DNA of 64,000 nt from Sphingobacterium lactis (GCF_011046555.1 NZ_CP049246.1:620001-684000), one strand, 5' to 3'; positions 53,478 through 62,854 are shown, numbered from the stretch's first letter. Numbers and translations are program-made. The notes: a model not told the origin generated them from the letters alone.

Positions 53478-54299
53478 TTAATCCAATTTATAAGCCACCA
53501 CGCTATTGTTCAAGAACGTTGGGACATACAAGATCTTCTCTTTCTGGTTGTATCCTAAATCAGCTGTTTTCATCTTATCGCGTACATCCAGCAATTGTGT
53601 GACCGTACCGTCCGCTTTGATATGATAGATCAGCCCGCCCCAACAGGTCACTAAAAAGCTCCCATCACCAACAGGCTCCAAGCCGTCTCCGCCCAAGGCC
53701 AATCCTTTGGCAATTACCGTTTTGTTCTTATTGTTATCTATCTTCCACAATTCGGGACCCGCCATGGCATATAACGAACCGTTCACCACGCGCAAGCCAT
53801 TCACATCTTTCACATCCTTCATGAATAAGCTCGATTTCCCATTATGGATCAGATGGATCTCCCCTTTGCGGGTATCGGATACATAGACCTTACCGTTATC
53901 ATCCACCGTGACATCATTCAAGAAAACAGACTCCGGAACCTTAACCTGATTGATCACATTTCCGGTCACTACATCAATCACCACTACCTCATCGATATCT
54001 GCTACATACAGCAGGTCTTTGTAGAGCGCCATCCCTTTCGGGGCATTCAATCCCTGAACCCAGGTCGCATCTTTCATGGTGCCATCCATGTTCAGTATAG
54101 CGACGCCACCCTTGCCATCCTTGGCACTGCCGTCACCATCGATCAAAGAAACATATAATGCCGATTGTCCGGGCACATAAAGTACCGATTCTGGCGTTGG
54201 AAGTTGCTCCGTGGATTCCCACAGCTGCGTTAATTTACTTTGGCTGAAACCGACTAGGGAGGTACAGGCTAATACAAGAGTTAAAATGCTCGTTTTCAT
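53478..54299 (-). CDS. Secreted SMP-30/gluconolactonase-like beta-propeller
   Basis: The protein has 273 residues with a signal peptide ending near GFSQ. The mature chain has repeated strand units typical of a six-bladed propeller: ESVLYVPGQSALYVSLIDG, GMALYKDLLYVADID, NDVTVDDNGKVYVSDTRKG, NGLRVVNGSLYAMAG. The ND...SDT spacing matches metal-site residues of SMP-30 proteins. It may be a lactonase or simply a binding protein; the substrate is unknown. It is divergent from uxaC with a 135-base gap. Confidence 0.82.
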   Translation of the reverse strand: MKTSILTLVLACTSLVGFSQSKLTQLWESTEQLPTPESVLYVPGQSALYVSLIDGDGSAKDGKGGVAILNMDGTMKDATWVQGLNAPKGMALYKDLLYVADIDEVVVIDVVTGNVINQVKVPESVFLNDVTVDDNGKVYVSDTRKGEIHLIHNGKSSLFMKDVKDVNGLRVVNGSLYAMAGPELWKIDNNKNKTVIAKGLALGGDGLEPVGDGSFLVTCWGGLIYHIKADGTVTQLLDVRDKMKTADLGYNQKEKILYVPTFLNNSVVAYKLD

Positions 54300-54383
54300 A
54301 GTTAACTTATTATTTCACAAACTGTTAATTAATAAATATAACATTTTTTGAGCCATATTGTTAGAAATTAGTGTATAATTCCT

Positions 54384-54391
54384 TAATTTTC
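54384..54391 (+). promoter_or_regulatory. Candidate -7 element of uxaC
   Basis: TAATTTTC matches TAnnTTTG at seven of eight positions, 43 bases before the ATG. Confidence 0.35.
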
Positions 54392-54434
54392 CGCTTCTTT
54401 CAATTCTAAACTTAATACTAAGACGAAACGAAAT

Positions 54435-55844
54435 ATGAAGCCATTCCTGGATGATAACTTCCTCCTGCAGAGCAGCATTGCGGAAGAGCTGTACCACAAC
54501 TACGCAAAAGACCTGCCCATTATCGACTACCACAATCACCTGCCTCCGCAAGAGGTTGCCGAGAACAAAAAGTTCAAGAACATCACGGAGATCTGGTTAC
54601 AGGGTGATCATTACAAATGGCGGGCCATGCGTGCGAACGGCATTCCTGAGGAATACATTACAGGCCAAGCTTCGGATCGGGATAAATTCCGCCAATGGTC
54701 GGAAACTGTTCCCTATACCCTTCGAAACCCCTTATACCACTGGACTCACCTGGAACTGCAACGCTATTTCGGCGTCCATGACCTGCTGGGACCGGATACG
54801 GCCGATAACATATTCGACCGCGCAACATCCATGCTGCAGGATGAGCAGATGCGTGTCCATGGCTTGCTCGAACAGATGAAGGTCGAAGTGATCTGTACGA
54901 CGGACGATCCCATCGATTCCCTGGAATACCATCAGGCCTACAACGAGAAGCCGGGAAACTTTGCCATGTATCCCGCTTTCCGGCCGGACAAGGCGATGAG
55001 TCCGGAAATCCCCGAAGTCTTCAACACCTATGTGGAAAAATTAGCCGCGGCTTCCAACAGCGATATCAATACCTTCCAGCATTACCTGGATGCGCTGAAA
55101 TCACGGCATGACTTTTTTGCAGCTCAAGGTTGCTGCGTGTCGGATCATGGCTTGAGCCACCTCTATGCCGATGATTATACAGCAACGGAAATCGCTGCGA
55201 TCTTCGATCAGGTCCGCTCTGGAAAAACGTTAAATACAGATCAACTCAATAAATTCAAATCGGCGATGCTCGTTCAGTTCGCAGAATGGGATCACGAAAA
55301 GAATTGGGTTCAGCAATTCCATGTCGGCGCCTTCCGAAACACCAATACCGGTGCACTACAGAAATTGGGTCCCGATACGGGGTTCGATAGCATTGGCGAT
55401 TATCGACAGGGCGATGGCTTAGTGAAGTTCTTGGGAAAAATGGCGGAAAAGGACCAACTCGGCAAGACCATCCTCTACAATTTGAATGCTGCGGATAACG
55501 ATCTTTTTGCGGCCATGGCCGGTAACTTTAATGATGGGAGTATTGCCGGGAAGATGCAGTACGGGTCGGCATGGTGGTTCCATGATCAAAAGGATGGCAT
55601 GACCAAGCAGATCAACAGCCTATCCAATATCGGATTGATCAGCAGGTTTGTCGGCATGTTGACCGATTCGAGGAGTTTTCTATCCTTCCCGCGACATGAA
55701 TATTTCCGCAGATTGCTCTGCAACATCTTTGCCGAAGATGTTGTCAACGGAGAATTGCCTAACGACACCAAATGGATCGGGAAAATAATCCAGGACATCT
55801 GTTATTATAACGCCAAGGCCTACTTCCCCTTTCCCAAAAAGTAA
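54435..55844 (+). CDS. uxaC: Glucuronate isomerase
   Basis: The protein has 469 residues, the standard UxaC length. The metal-site motif IDYHNHLPP has H33 and H35, and GDHYKWRAMRANG and the C-terminal RHEYFRRLLCN match UxaC closely. The enzyme turns glucuronate into fructuronate (and galacturonate into tagaturonate), the first step of uronate breakdown. The other enzymes of the pathway (uxuA, uxuB, kdgK) are not next to it, so uronate use must be encoded in pieces. It ends two bases before the convergent LOG-family gene. Confidence 0.96.
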   Translation: MKPFLDDNFLLQSSIAEELYHNYAKDLPIIDYHNHLPPQEVAENKKFKNITEIWLQGDHYKWRAMRANGIPEEYITGQASDRDKFRQWSETVPYTLRNPLYHWTHLELQRYFGVHDLLGPDTADNIFDRATSMLQDEQMRVHGLLEQMKVEVICTTDDPIDSLEYHQAYNEKPGNFAMYPAFRPDKAMSPEIPEVFNTYVEKLAAASNSDINTFQHYLDALKSRHDFFAAQGCCVSDHGLSHLYADDYTATEIAAIFDQVRSGKTLNTDQLNKFKSAMLVQFAEWDHEKNWVQQFHVGAFRNTNTGALQKLGPDTGFDSIGDYRQGDGLVKFLGKMAEKDQLGKTILYNLNAADNDLFAAMAGNFNDGSIAGKMQYGSAWWFHDQKDGMTKQINSLSNIGLISRFVGMLTDSRSFLSFPRHEYFRRLLCNIFAEDVVNGELPNDTKWIGKIIQDICYYNAKAYFPFPKK

Positions 55845-55846
55845 GG

Positions 55847-56434
55847 TTATGTACTGGCGATATTGAGCCATTTCGGAACAGGTGGTGCCTCAAAGGATTC
55901 CATCTGTTCCAATAGATCTTCGATATTATCGGAATGGAGAATCATCTTTTGGTTTTCTGCTTTTAACAGGCCTGTATCGACCATGTGCTGTATAAAGTTG
56001 ATCAGGTGATCATAGAAGCCATCTACATTCAAGATGCCGATAGGCTTTTTATGCAGACCTAGCTGTCCCCAGGTGGTCATCTCGAACAATTCTTCCATGG
56101 TACCAAATCCGCCGGGCAATGCGATTACGCCATCACAGAGGTTATTCATCTTTGTCTTGCGCTCATGCATGGTATCCACCTCGATCAACTCCGTGATTCC
56201 GGTGTGCCCGATTTCCTTGCTGTTCAGGAATTTGGGGATGACCCCAACGACCGAACCGCCATGCGCCATAACCGAATCGGCCACCGCACCCATCAGCCCG
56301 ACACGCCCACCACCAAATACCAACCGAATGCCACGCTCCACGAAAACCTGACCCACAACTTTCGCCGCTTCTACGAAGCTCGGACCGTGCCCCGGACTCG
56401 AAGCACAGAAAACAACAATGTTCTTTAATTTCAT
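55847..56434 (-). CDS. LOG family protein (cytokinin nucleoside-5'-monophosphate phosphoribohydrolase-like)
   Basis: The protein has 195 residues. The LOG signature PGGFGTMEE is at 107-115, with MHERK at 89-93 in the active site and GGGRVGLMGAVAD in the nucleotide-binding fold. Such enzymes hydrolyse the N-glycosidic bond of nucleoside monophosphates; in bacteria without cytokinin they act as general AMP or nucleotide hydrolases. The gene is close behind uxaC tail to tail. The upstream region contains unusual G-poor sequence and repeats. Confidence 0.9.
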   Translation of the reverse strand: MKLKNIVVFCASSPGHGPSFVEAAKVVGQVFVERGIRLVFGGGRVGLMGAVADSVMAHGGSVVGVIPKFLNSKEIGHTGITELIEVDTMHERKTKMNNLCDGVIALPGGFGTMEELFEMTTWGQLGLHKKPIGILNVDGFYDHLINFIQHMVDTGLLKAENQKMILHSDNIEDLLEQMESFEAPPVPKWLNIAST

Positions 56435-56586
56435 ACCGAAAGGTAACGATAAGAAATTAATTTACCAGCCCCATCATAAAAATTCCCAACCCCAAACAAA
56501 ATCTTTCCCCCACAATCATAACCCCCTCGAGCTCACCCACCCAACAACACCCTTCATAGGTCTTAAAGCTTCACTCTAAACAACCT
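56435..56586. other. G-poor, C/A-rich intergenic stretch
   Basis: About 150 bases upstream of the LOG gene with almost no G on the plus strand and many runs of C and A. No gene, promoter or hairpin was found. It leads directly into the 71-base repeats. Confidence 0.5.
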
Positions 56587-56737
56587 CATGATATCACAAA
56601 TCTCAAATCTCACTTCTCATATCTAATCTTAATACTTAATTCTAACTACTAAATACTTTAAAAACCCATGATATCGCAAATCTCAAATCTTACATCTCAT
56701 ATCTAATCTTAATACTTAATTCTAACTACTAAATACT
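56587..56737. repeat. Two 71-base direct repeats built from seven-base units
   Basis: Copies at 56587-56657 and 56667-56737 differ at only three bases and are 80 bases apart start to start. Within each copy the sequence has a seven-base period: units such as ATCTCAA, ATCTCAC, ATCTAAT, CTTAATA, CTTAATT and CTAAATA follow one another in register. No long inverted repeat is present, and there is no reading frame. The function is unknown. Confidence 0.85.
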
Positions 56738-56742
56738 AAACA

Positions 56743-56771
56743 AAAGCCCCCATAATCACTACGGAGGCTTT
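56743..56771 (-). terminator. Terminator of the PadR-PspC-receptor operon
   Basis: On the minus strand AAAGCCTCCGTA pairs with TATGGGGGCTTT (two G-U pairs) with loop GTGAT and a following T run, 30 bases past the receptor stop. Confidence 0.8.
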
Positions 56772-56800
56772 AACTTAACTAAACATTGAAACAAATATTG

Positions 56801-59227
56801 TTATTGCGATACGCGATCTTTCTCTTCATTTCTGGAGTCACTCTTCCGGATCTGCTGTTTCAGGTTTCCGAATTTGTAGGTATAGGTCAAGCGTACAGTC
56901 TGTCTGTCGTTGTACTGACGGATCTTGGACTGGAACTCATTGAAGTTAGTCGTCAGGTTATTCCGATTGCTTCTGAATACATCGGTCACGGCCAGCTTCA
57001 AGGAGCTCTTCTGGTCTTTGAAATTGTAGTTGGCGCCGATATCTACCCCGATCCGTGCATGGATCTTGAACAGGTTATACACAAATGGTGTATTTCCATT
57101 GATGGTGGCTTCTGCCGACCACTGCTGGCCCAACCTGAAATTGTGGTAACTGTTCCCTTGGATAAAGAAGGATCCCTTGTCGATCTCATATCCAGCAATT
57201 GGCCCTTTAAAGTGCATATAGAGCGCCGTAATGTTGTTGTTCATCGTCCAGAACTTACCCACGCGGTAAGGGATATTCATGTTCAGGTAAGATGTTACGG
57301 ATTTTCCAAGGTTTTCCTTCGTCACCCAAGTACGGATAGAATCCTGACCCATACTTTCCACGATGGCATCGTTCGTAATGTCGGTACCCAGGGTAAAGTT
57401 GAACATCTTCATCAGGGTATAGTTCAGGGAGAACCCATGGGTGTACTGGGGATTCACGTATGGATTACCCAACTGATACGTCAATTTATCGATATAATAC
57501 CGGAAAGGATTCAGCGAACGGTAATTCGGACGGCTTACCTTCTTGGCATAACTTAACGATAGGATATGGTTCTCATTGATGTTGTAACCAATATTTGCCG
57601 AAGGGAAAAAGTCCAGATAATCGCGTTTTACGGTTGAGTTGTTCGTGACCAAGTTTCCATCAGAGATGGTGTATTCGGCACGGACACCTACTTTTGCAGA
57701 CCATTTTTTTCCCAATGGGCGGCTATAGTCCACATATCCTGCCGAAATCTGCTCGGTATAGATAAAATGGTTGGTCCGGTCCTCGACATTCTCCCAAGTG
57801 GAACCCACCAGCCGCTCGAACATCATGTTGTTGTCTGATTTGACATTACTGTATTTCAATCCCGCTTCAAGACTTCCCTTCTTCAACGGTTTGATATAAT
57901 CCAACTTCCCTACATAAATATCGATATCTGTAGGCATGTTGCTATGCTCTCGTTCCTCAGGGTAGAACAGTGCCCCGGTATTCGGATGTTCCGTGCGGTA
58001 CACGTAATCCATGTCCGAACGGTTCTTAAACAAACTGTAGTCCAGATCCAGGGTTAATTTTGATCCCAAGGTATCGATCTTATACTCGTTGTTCAGGTTG
58101 AACGATATGCGGCCAAAGCTCATATCCACAATGCTCGGCGAACGTAGCACCGTATCAATCGTCGTCGGTGTGAATCCGATATTGGTGATACTGTTGTTAT
58201 TTGCATCCTCCAGGTAATTATTTCCGGACACCTGGAACATCAGGGTATTGCTGTTGGAGGTCTTCTGCTCCACGCCTACACGGAAGGTGTGGGATTGGTT
58301 CTTCTCGATCATGTCAGCTTCCTGATTGAAATAAGTGGTCCGCTCCTTCCCCGCGATATCACGGATGATGTCAAGTTCATTGATTTCCTTGTTGTTCGTA
58401 TAGGCATAGGACCCAAAAAGGGTGGTATTTTTCTTTTTATAGTTCAATGCAAGGGAGCTGTTCCCGCGGAAGTACTTTCCATGACCGGCACTGGCCACAA
58501 AGCTCCCGTTGAAACCCTCGGTATTGTTCTTCTTCAATACGATATTGATGGTACCAATGGCTCCTTCGGCATCATCCTTTGCCTGTCTGGTCGTTGTGAC
58601 TTCCACACTCTTAATCTGTGCGGCATCGGTAGACTTCAGAAAGGTCGCCAGTTGCTCTCCGGACATGTAGGTCAGGCGTCCATCGATCGTCACGTTTACG
58701 CCCTGTTGTCCCATTAGCTGCAGGTTATCGTCCTTATCGACGCTCACGCCCGGTGCACGTTTCACCACCTCCAGCGCATTGTTGCCGGCGGCCAGTGTCG
58801 AGTTCTCCACGTTCAACACCAGCTTCCCATTCACATTCTTTACCGTTGGCATTTGGCCCTGCACGGTCACGGTTTCAATCGTTTGGCTGGCCGGTAAAAG
58901 TTTGATGTCTTCCACGGTGACCAACTTGTCGTCCAGGTCAAAGGCAGCAGAACGGGCCTTGCCGTAGCCCACGGACGTCACCTCAATATAATAATTTCCT
59001 TTCGGCGCTTTTAGGATGGTATAAGCGCCATTCTCGTCCGTTACGGCACTTTTGATCAGCACATTGCCCGTGCTGGACATCAGGTAAACCGATGCGGAAG
59101 CTACCGGTTGATTTTCCGGGTTGACGACTTTTCCTTTTATATCTGCATCCTGTGCACGTGCTGCCGCGTAGGAGTGATTTAGTAGTGATGCTACATACAG
59201 GATTAGGATTGCGATAATACGTCCCAT
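56801..59227 (-). CDS. TonB-dependent-receptor-like outer-membrane barrel (OMP_b-brl_3 group)
   Basis: The protein has 808 residues. A signal peptide, a carboxypeptidase-regulatory-like domain (about 28-110, DIKGKVVNPENQPVASASVY), a plug-like domain (NNALEVVKRAPGVSVDKDDN, ALEVV and VNVTIDGRLTYMSG), and a long barrel. I recognise the outer-membrane beta-barrel family often called OMP_b-brl_3. There is no classical TonB box or STN domain. It follows the PspC gene by 52 bases with no promoter between, so it is probably the last gene of a PadR-PspC-barrel operon. The substrate is unknown. Confidence 0.88.
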   Translation of the reverse strand: MGRIIAILILYVASLLNHSYAAARAQDADIKGKVVNPENQPVASASVYLMSSTGNVLIKSAVTDENGAYTILKAPKGNYYIEVTSVGYGKARSAAFDLDDKLVTVEDIKLLPASQTIETVTVQGQMPTVKNVNGKLVLNVENSTLAAGNNALEVVKRAPGVSVDKDDNLQLMGQQGVNVTIDGRLTYMSGEQLATFLKSTDAAQIKSVEVTTTRQAKDDAEGAIGTINIVLKKNNTEGFNGSFVASAGHGKYFRGNSSLALNYKKKNTTLFGSYAYTNNKEINELDIIRDIAGKERTTYFNQEADMIEKNQSHTFRVGVEQKTSNSNTLMFQVSGNNYLEDANNNSITNIGFTPTTIDTVLRSPSIVDMSFGRISFNLNNEYKIDTLGSKLTLDLDYSLFKNRSDMDYVYRTEHPNTGALFYPEEREHSNMPTDIDIYVGKLDYIKPLKKGSLEAGLKYSNVKSDNNMMFERLVGSTWENVEDRTNHFIYTEQISAGYVDYSRPLGKKWSAKVGVRAEYTISDGNLVTNNSTVKRDYLDFFPSANIGYNINENHILSLSYAKKVSRPNYRSLNPFRYYIDKLTYQLGNPYVNPQYTHGFSLNYTLMKMFNFTLGTDITNDAIVESMGQDSIRTWVTKENLGKSVTSYLNMNIPYRVGKFWTMNNNITALYMHFKGPIAGYEIDKGSFFIQGNSYHNFRLGQQWSAEATINGNTPFVYNLFKIHARIGVDIGANYNFKDQKSSLKLAVTDVFRSNRNNLTTNFNEFQSKIRQYNDRQTVRLTYTYKFGNLKQQIRKSDSRNEEKDRVSQ

Positions 59228-59279
59228 TTCTTTTCTTGGTTAGATTGTTTAATTGTTAATATTTGGTTTGGATTTTGTC

Positions 59280-61100
59280 TTATGCTCTGCTGTCCGCGGC
59301 GGATGACTCACCATCCCCCGCTGCAGCTTCGCTATTTTCTTTTTTCTTTTCTTTTTCTAGTTCCTTCGCCTCTTTTTCTAAGTCCTCAGCACGTTCCTTC
59401 GCTTCTTTCGCACGCTTTTCAGCATCTTCCTTCGCATCTTCCAATGCTTTTTCTTTTTCCTCTTTCAACTTCGCCACACATTTCAGCCCATCTTTTGTCA
59501 TGGTGAATTCCGCATATTTCGCTTCATCATTCACCCGGCAATCGTACGCCCAGATATCACGGACTTTATAATCCAGATCCCGGTTCAGCATCACCGTTGT
59601 CCCAACCGGCAGATAAACGACCATCTGCACCCTTTGGTCTCGGATCAACTGCTTTTCCTGCAGGGCAAAATGACTGTCGAACAAGATATTCTCACCATTC
59701 TGCACAACTTGGTACTTTATCTTAGATGCACGAGCGGACGCATCTCCATAAGAATTTCCTTTCGCTTGGTAATTATATTGCAAATAAGGTGCTTTTAGGG
59801 AGTCCAAGGGTTCGAAACGGATACCGATGTCATCACGCAGGTGGTTGCCAATCAAGCCATATTTCCCAAGGTTCAGATTTTTCTTGCTGAACTCCTCATC
59901 CGAGGTCTTGATGACGCGAACATCATTCATCGACAGGATGTAGGTATCCTTTTTCTCCAGCGGTTTCTCCACGGAAATTGTACTCTCCTCGATAAAATCC
60001 TGATTCGTGACGATCACAAAATAGAGGATCATCACAATGGACCCTACCCAGGCAGCCCACAGGGACATACTTGCATAGTTGTTCATCGGGTTTGATTTGA
60101 ACACTACACGCAGCATAATGAAGAACAGGGCCAGGAATGGAATGCCCACCGCCAATGTTCCGGCCAACAAGGCAAAAAAGCCAGATGTGGAATCCATGAT
60201 TTCCAATGGCGGGAAGAAGATTGGGTTCTGATAGCCCATCAGGTTCAGCGCATTGAAAACAAAGAATATAAAGATCCCCACAACGTTCAATCCGGCAAAG
60301 ATCAACAACAGCACGGCGAGAACCTTTCCAATGACCGAGAAAATGCGGCCCAATGAGTCGCCAACCGAGCGAGCGCCTCGATTAAAATGCTCGCCGGCCC
60401 CCGAAAAATTTTCGCGCACCCCCTTCATTTCCTCATCGAAGGATTTTTTGAAATTCTGCAGATTGGGTTGTTCGCCACGCATCGCTAATCTATCCGCGCG
60501 GGTGATCGCCTTCGGCATCACCGCCATCAATACAAAGTACAACAGCACACCTGATCCACCGAATAGGAAGAAAAGGACAAAGATAATCCGCACCCATTTC
60601 GCTTCGATGTTGAAGTAATGGCCCAAGCCACTACATACCCCACCGATAATCTTATCGTCCGGATCGCGCATCAATTTCTTGGACGTCAGGTATTCCGTAA
60701 AGGAAGGTTCCGAATCCACTTTTTGCTCCTCCGCTTGGGCTTCACCACCAAGTGCAGGTTCCTCAGGTTGAGGTTCCGAGCTGAAGGCAGCCTGTGCCGA
60801 AGCAGGTTCTTCCACACGCGGTTCTTCACTGAACTCCGATTCAAAGTCGCTCACACGACCCATCTGTGCAATCACCTGATCTACATCCTCCCGATTGATC
60901 ACCTCCTTACGGCCAGTTTGGATACGCTCCGAAAACATCTCCGCAATACGGTTCTCGATATCCTCTAGGATCTCCCGGCTATCCTCCGATTTACCAAAGT
61001 GTCGCTTGATTTCGATCATATACGATCGAAGGGTTTCATAGGCATCCTCCTCAATGTGGAAAACGATGCTATTTATATTGATAATTATGGTCTTGTTCAT
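59280..61100 (-). CDS. PspC-domain membrane protein with C-terminal coiled coil
   Basis: The protein has 606 residues. An N-terminal cytoplasmic region of about 95 residues is followed by an acidic Pro/Glu-rich linker (about 95-130) and a PspC domain at about 142-195 (DDKIIGGVCSGLGHYF, WVRIIFVLFFLFGGSGVLLYFVLM). Three or four more membrane helices lie at about 260-380. The C-terminal 70 residues are almost all Lys, Glu and Ala, forming a long coiled coil (KEKALEDAKEDAEKRAKEA). PspC-type proteins monitor membrane stress. The PadR repressor gene 31 bases upstream and the barrel gene downstream make an operon. Confidence 0.9.
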   Translation of the reverse strand: MNKTIIININSIVFHIEEDAYETLRSYMIEIKRHFGKSEDSREILEDIENRIAEMFSERIQTGRKEVINREDVDQVIAQMGRVSDFESEFSEEPRVEEPASAQAAFSSEPQPEEPALGGEAQAEEQKVDSEPSFTEYLTSKKLMRDPDDKIIGGVCSGLGHYFNIEAKWVRIIFVLFFLFGGSGVLLYFVLMAVMPKAITRADRLAMRGEQPNLQNFKKSFDEEMKGVRENFSGAGEHFNRGARSVGDSLGRIFSVIGKVLAVLLLIFAGLNVVGIFIFFVFNALNLMGYQNPIFFPPLEIMDSTSGFFALLAGTLAVGIPFLALFFIMLRVVFKSNPMNNYASMSLWAAWVGSIVMILYFVIVTNQDFIEESTISVEKPLEKKDTYILSMNDVRVIKTSDEEFSKKNLNLGKYGLIGNHLRDDIGIRFEPLDSLKAPYLQYNYQAKGNSYGDASARASKIKYQVVQNGENILFDSHFALQEKQLIRDQRVQMVVYLPVGTTVMLNRDLDYKVRDIWAYDCRVNDEAKYAEFTMTKDGLKCVAKLKEEKEKALEDAKEDAEKRAKEAKERAEDLEKEAKELEKEKKKENSEAAAGDGESSAADSRA

Positions 61101-61131
61101 GATTCTATGTTAGTTAAATGGTTGACGTTGA

Positions 61132-61467
61132 TTATAATTCTCGATTCTGCAAGGATGTCTCCACTGCGAAAAGCAATTCTTTCCAGGTCACATCCAACTT
61201 CTTCAGCACCTCCATCCCTTCGGCGGTGATCTGATAATATTTACGCGGTGGCCCTGATGTCGACTCTTTCCAGCTATAACTCAACAGACCGTTATTCTTC
61301 AATCTGGTAAGCAATGGATATAAAGTACCCTCAACCACCAACAGCTCAGCTTTCTTCAATTCGCTGATTATGTCTGAGGCATATATTTCTCCCCGAGAAA
61401 TAATGGATAGAATACAGTATTCCAGTATTCCCTTCCTCATTTGGGTTTGTGTATTTTCAGCTATCAT
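61132..61467 (-). CDS. PadR family transcriptional regulator
   Basis: From the ATG at 61467 the protein has 111 residues. A winged helix-turn-helix of the PadR type is clear: LEYCILSIISRGEIYASDI, VVEGTLYPLLTRLKNNGLL, PPRKYYQITAEG. The upstream extension of the frame runs into a consensus promoter, so the shorter start is preferred. Such regulators usually repress their own operon. A perfect palindrome ATAGTACTAT and an AGTACT copy at 61495-61519 are candidate binding sites. It is co-transcribed with the PspC gene. Confidence 0.93.
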   Translation of the reverse strand: MIAENTQTQMRKGILEYCILSIISRGEIYASDIISELKKAELLVVEGTLYPLLTRLKNNGLLSYSWKESTSGPPRKYYQITAEGMEVLKKLDVTWKELLFAVETSLQNREL

Positions 61468-61474
61468 AACAATA

Positions 61475-61482
61475 CAAAGATA
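61475..61482 (-). promoter_or_regulatory. -7 promoter element of the padR operon
   Basis: TATCTTTG on the minus strand, a perfect match, only eight bases before the ATG, implying a nearly leaderless mRNA. Confidence 0.6.
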
Positions 61483-61494
61483 TATCCTTTGGAC

Positions 61495-61519
61495 AGTACT
61501 TTGCAATACATAGTACTAT
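61495..61519. promoter_or_regulatory. Candidate PadR operator
   Basis: Two AGTACT sites 17 bases apart, the second inside the perfect palindrome ATAGTACTAT (61510-61519), placed just upstream of the padR -7 element. A PadR dimer could bind here. Confidence 0.4.
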
Positions 61520-61657
61520 ATTTTTTGACAATATTTTTCCAACACACTGATTTTCAGTGCAATAATTTTTCAATGTCATTTTAGGATCGCTAGATTTACG
61601 CAAAAAAAAGAGCTATATACTTTTTATTCTGACAATTAAATCCGACTTTTATCCATA

Positions 61658-62041
61658 ATGAATTGGATTATAAATTACGCCTGGGCCATACTTTGGGCAA
61701 TCATCATGATGGTCCTTCTGTTACTTCCTCCGAACAACCTCCCTTCCGTTGGGTATTTCCCAGGATTCGATAAACTGGTGCATACCGGATGTTTTTACCT
61801 CCTGACTACCTTGATCATCTTCGGTCGCGTTGTGGATACGAAAAGGAGAGCGACAAAATTGAAGACATTTATTATTGTCTTCTGTGTGGCATCCGTGTTT
61901 GCATTCATGACAGAAGCCGCCCAGATGTATTTCACAAAAACCAGACAGGCCGATTGGCATGATATTTTTGCAGATTACGTAGGTATCGGTATGGCCCTGT
62001 TCAGTTATCTATTGCTTTACAACAGAAAATTTCAGTACTAA
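61658..62041 (+). CDS. VanZ-like membrane protein
   Basis: The protein has 127 residues and four membrane helices (about 5-23, 42-60, 68-90 and 104-122). The pattern FDKLVHTGCFYLL and EAAQMYFTKTRQADWHDIFADYVGIGMAL is the VanZ mark. VanZ gives teicoplanin resistance in enterococci, but most VanZ-like proteins in other bacteria have unknown roles, so no resistance is claimed. A degenerate -7 (TAGATTTA) lies at 61591-61598, and a small perfect hairpin CACTGA/TCAGTG lies at 61545-61559. It converges on comF. Confidence 0.85.
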   Translation: MNWIINYAWAILWAIIMMVLLLLPPNNLPSVGYFPGFDKLVHTGCFYLLTTLIIFGRVVDTKRRATKLKTFIIVFCVASVFAFMTEAAQMYFTKTRQADWHDIFADYVGIGMALFSYLLLYNRKFQY

Positions 62042-62046
62042 CGGCG

Positions 62047-62742
62047 TTAGGCTTTGGCAATGGTCAGGATGGAGACCCTGCATTGCGGAAAAGCTTCCTT
62101 AACACATTCCACTGCGGCGCATAAGGTTGCCCCGGTCGTGAAGACATCGTCCACGATCAGGATATGCTGATCGGAGATAGCATCCAAGTGGCGGCATTCG
62201 AAGATATTCTCCACATTCTGTGCCCTTTCCACCCGGGATAGACGCGTCTGACTCTTGTGATGTATCCGCCTGTATAGCAAATTCAAATCAATCGGTTTTT
62301 CCATGCTCCGACTCAACCCTTTGCAGATGTATTCACATTGGTTGTAGCCCCGCTTTGCCCGCCGGTCCGGATGCAGGGGAATGGGCACCAAAACATGGAC
62401 CGCCTCAAAAACACATGCTTTCTGTAAAATATGTCCGTACATCTCCCCCAGTCGTTCCCCAACCTGAGGATGATTCTTATATTTCAGGTTATAAATCAGG
62501 TTCTGCACAATGGTTTTGGGAAAAAGAAACAGCATAGCGGTCCCAAATTCCACGTCAGCCCGCCCTTTCACCTGTTGCATGACCGGATTGTTGGGATCCA
62601 AGTGAAAATCTGTATACGGCAGGTGATACAGACATTCACTACAGATTAAATTTTCCTGGTCGAATAAAACAATTCCACACCCCATACATAATTCGGGGTA
62701 GATCAAATGGAGCAATGCGCGCCATAAACGAGATAAAAACAT
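62047..62742 (-). CDS. comF: ComF family phosphoribosyltransferase-like protein
   Basis: The protein has 231 residues. An N-terminal zinc-finger-like region has CMGCG and CSECL, and the C-terminal PRT domain contains the PRPP loop ILIVDDVFTTGAT near 195. ComF proteins take part in DNA uptake by natural transformation in some species, at the step of DNA entry to the cytoplasm; competence in this organism is not shown by the sequence alone. It stands as a single gene, five bases from the convergent VanZ-like gene. Confidence 0.93.
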   Translation of the reverse strand: MFLSRLWRALLHLIYPELCMGCGIVLFDQENLICSECLYHLPYTDFHLDPNNPVMQQVKGRADVEFGTAMLFLFPKTIVQNLIYNLKYKNHPQVGERLGEMYGHILQKACVFEAVHVLVPIPLHPDRRAKRGYNQCEYICKGLSRSMEKPIDLNLLYRRIHHKSQTRLSRVERAQNVENIFECRHLDAISDQHILIVDDVFTTGATLCAAVECVKEAFPQCRVSILTIAKA

Positions 62743-62854
62743 AATAAAACTTTTATGAAAGTTACCAATTCGATATTAATTAATAATTAATAACAGGCAA
62801 TTAAGTAACCTTCTTTTCTTAACATATATCAAGACTTATGAACATAAATGCCGG

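Noticed and set aside
56587..56737. 71-base repeats as a CRISPR array
   Set aside because: Only two copies, the nine-base gap is far too short for a spacer, and no cas gene exists in the window.
56786..57556. 256-codon frame on the plus strand
   Set aside because: Antisense to the outer-membrane barrel gene and without recognisable family features.
61658..62041. VanZ-like gene as glycopeptide resistance
   Set aside because: VanZ-like proteins are common without resistance; no vanHAX-type genes are present.
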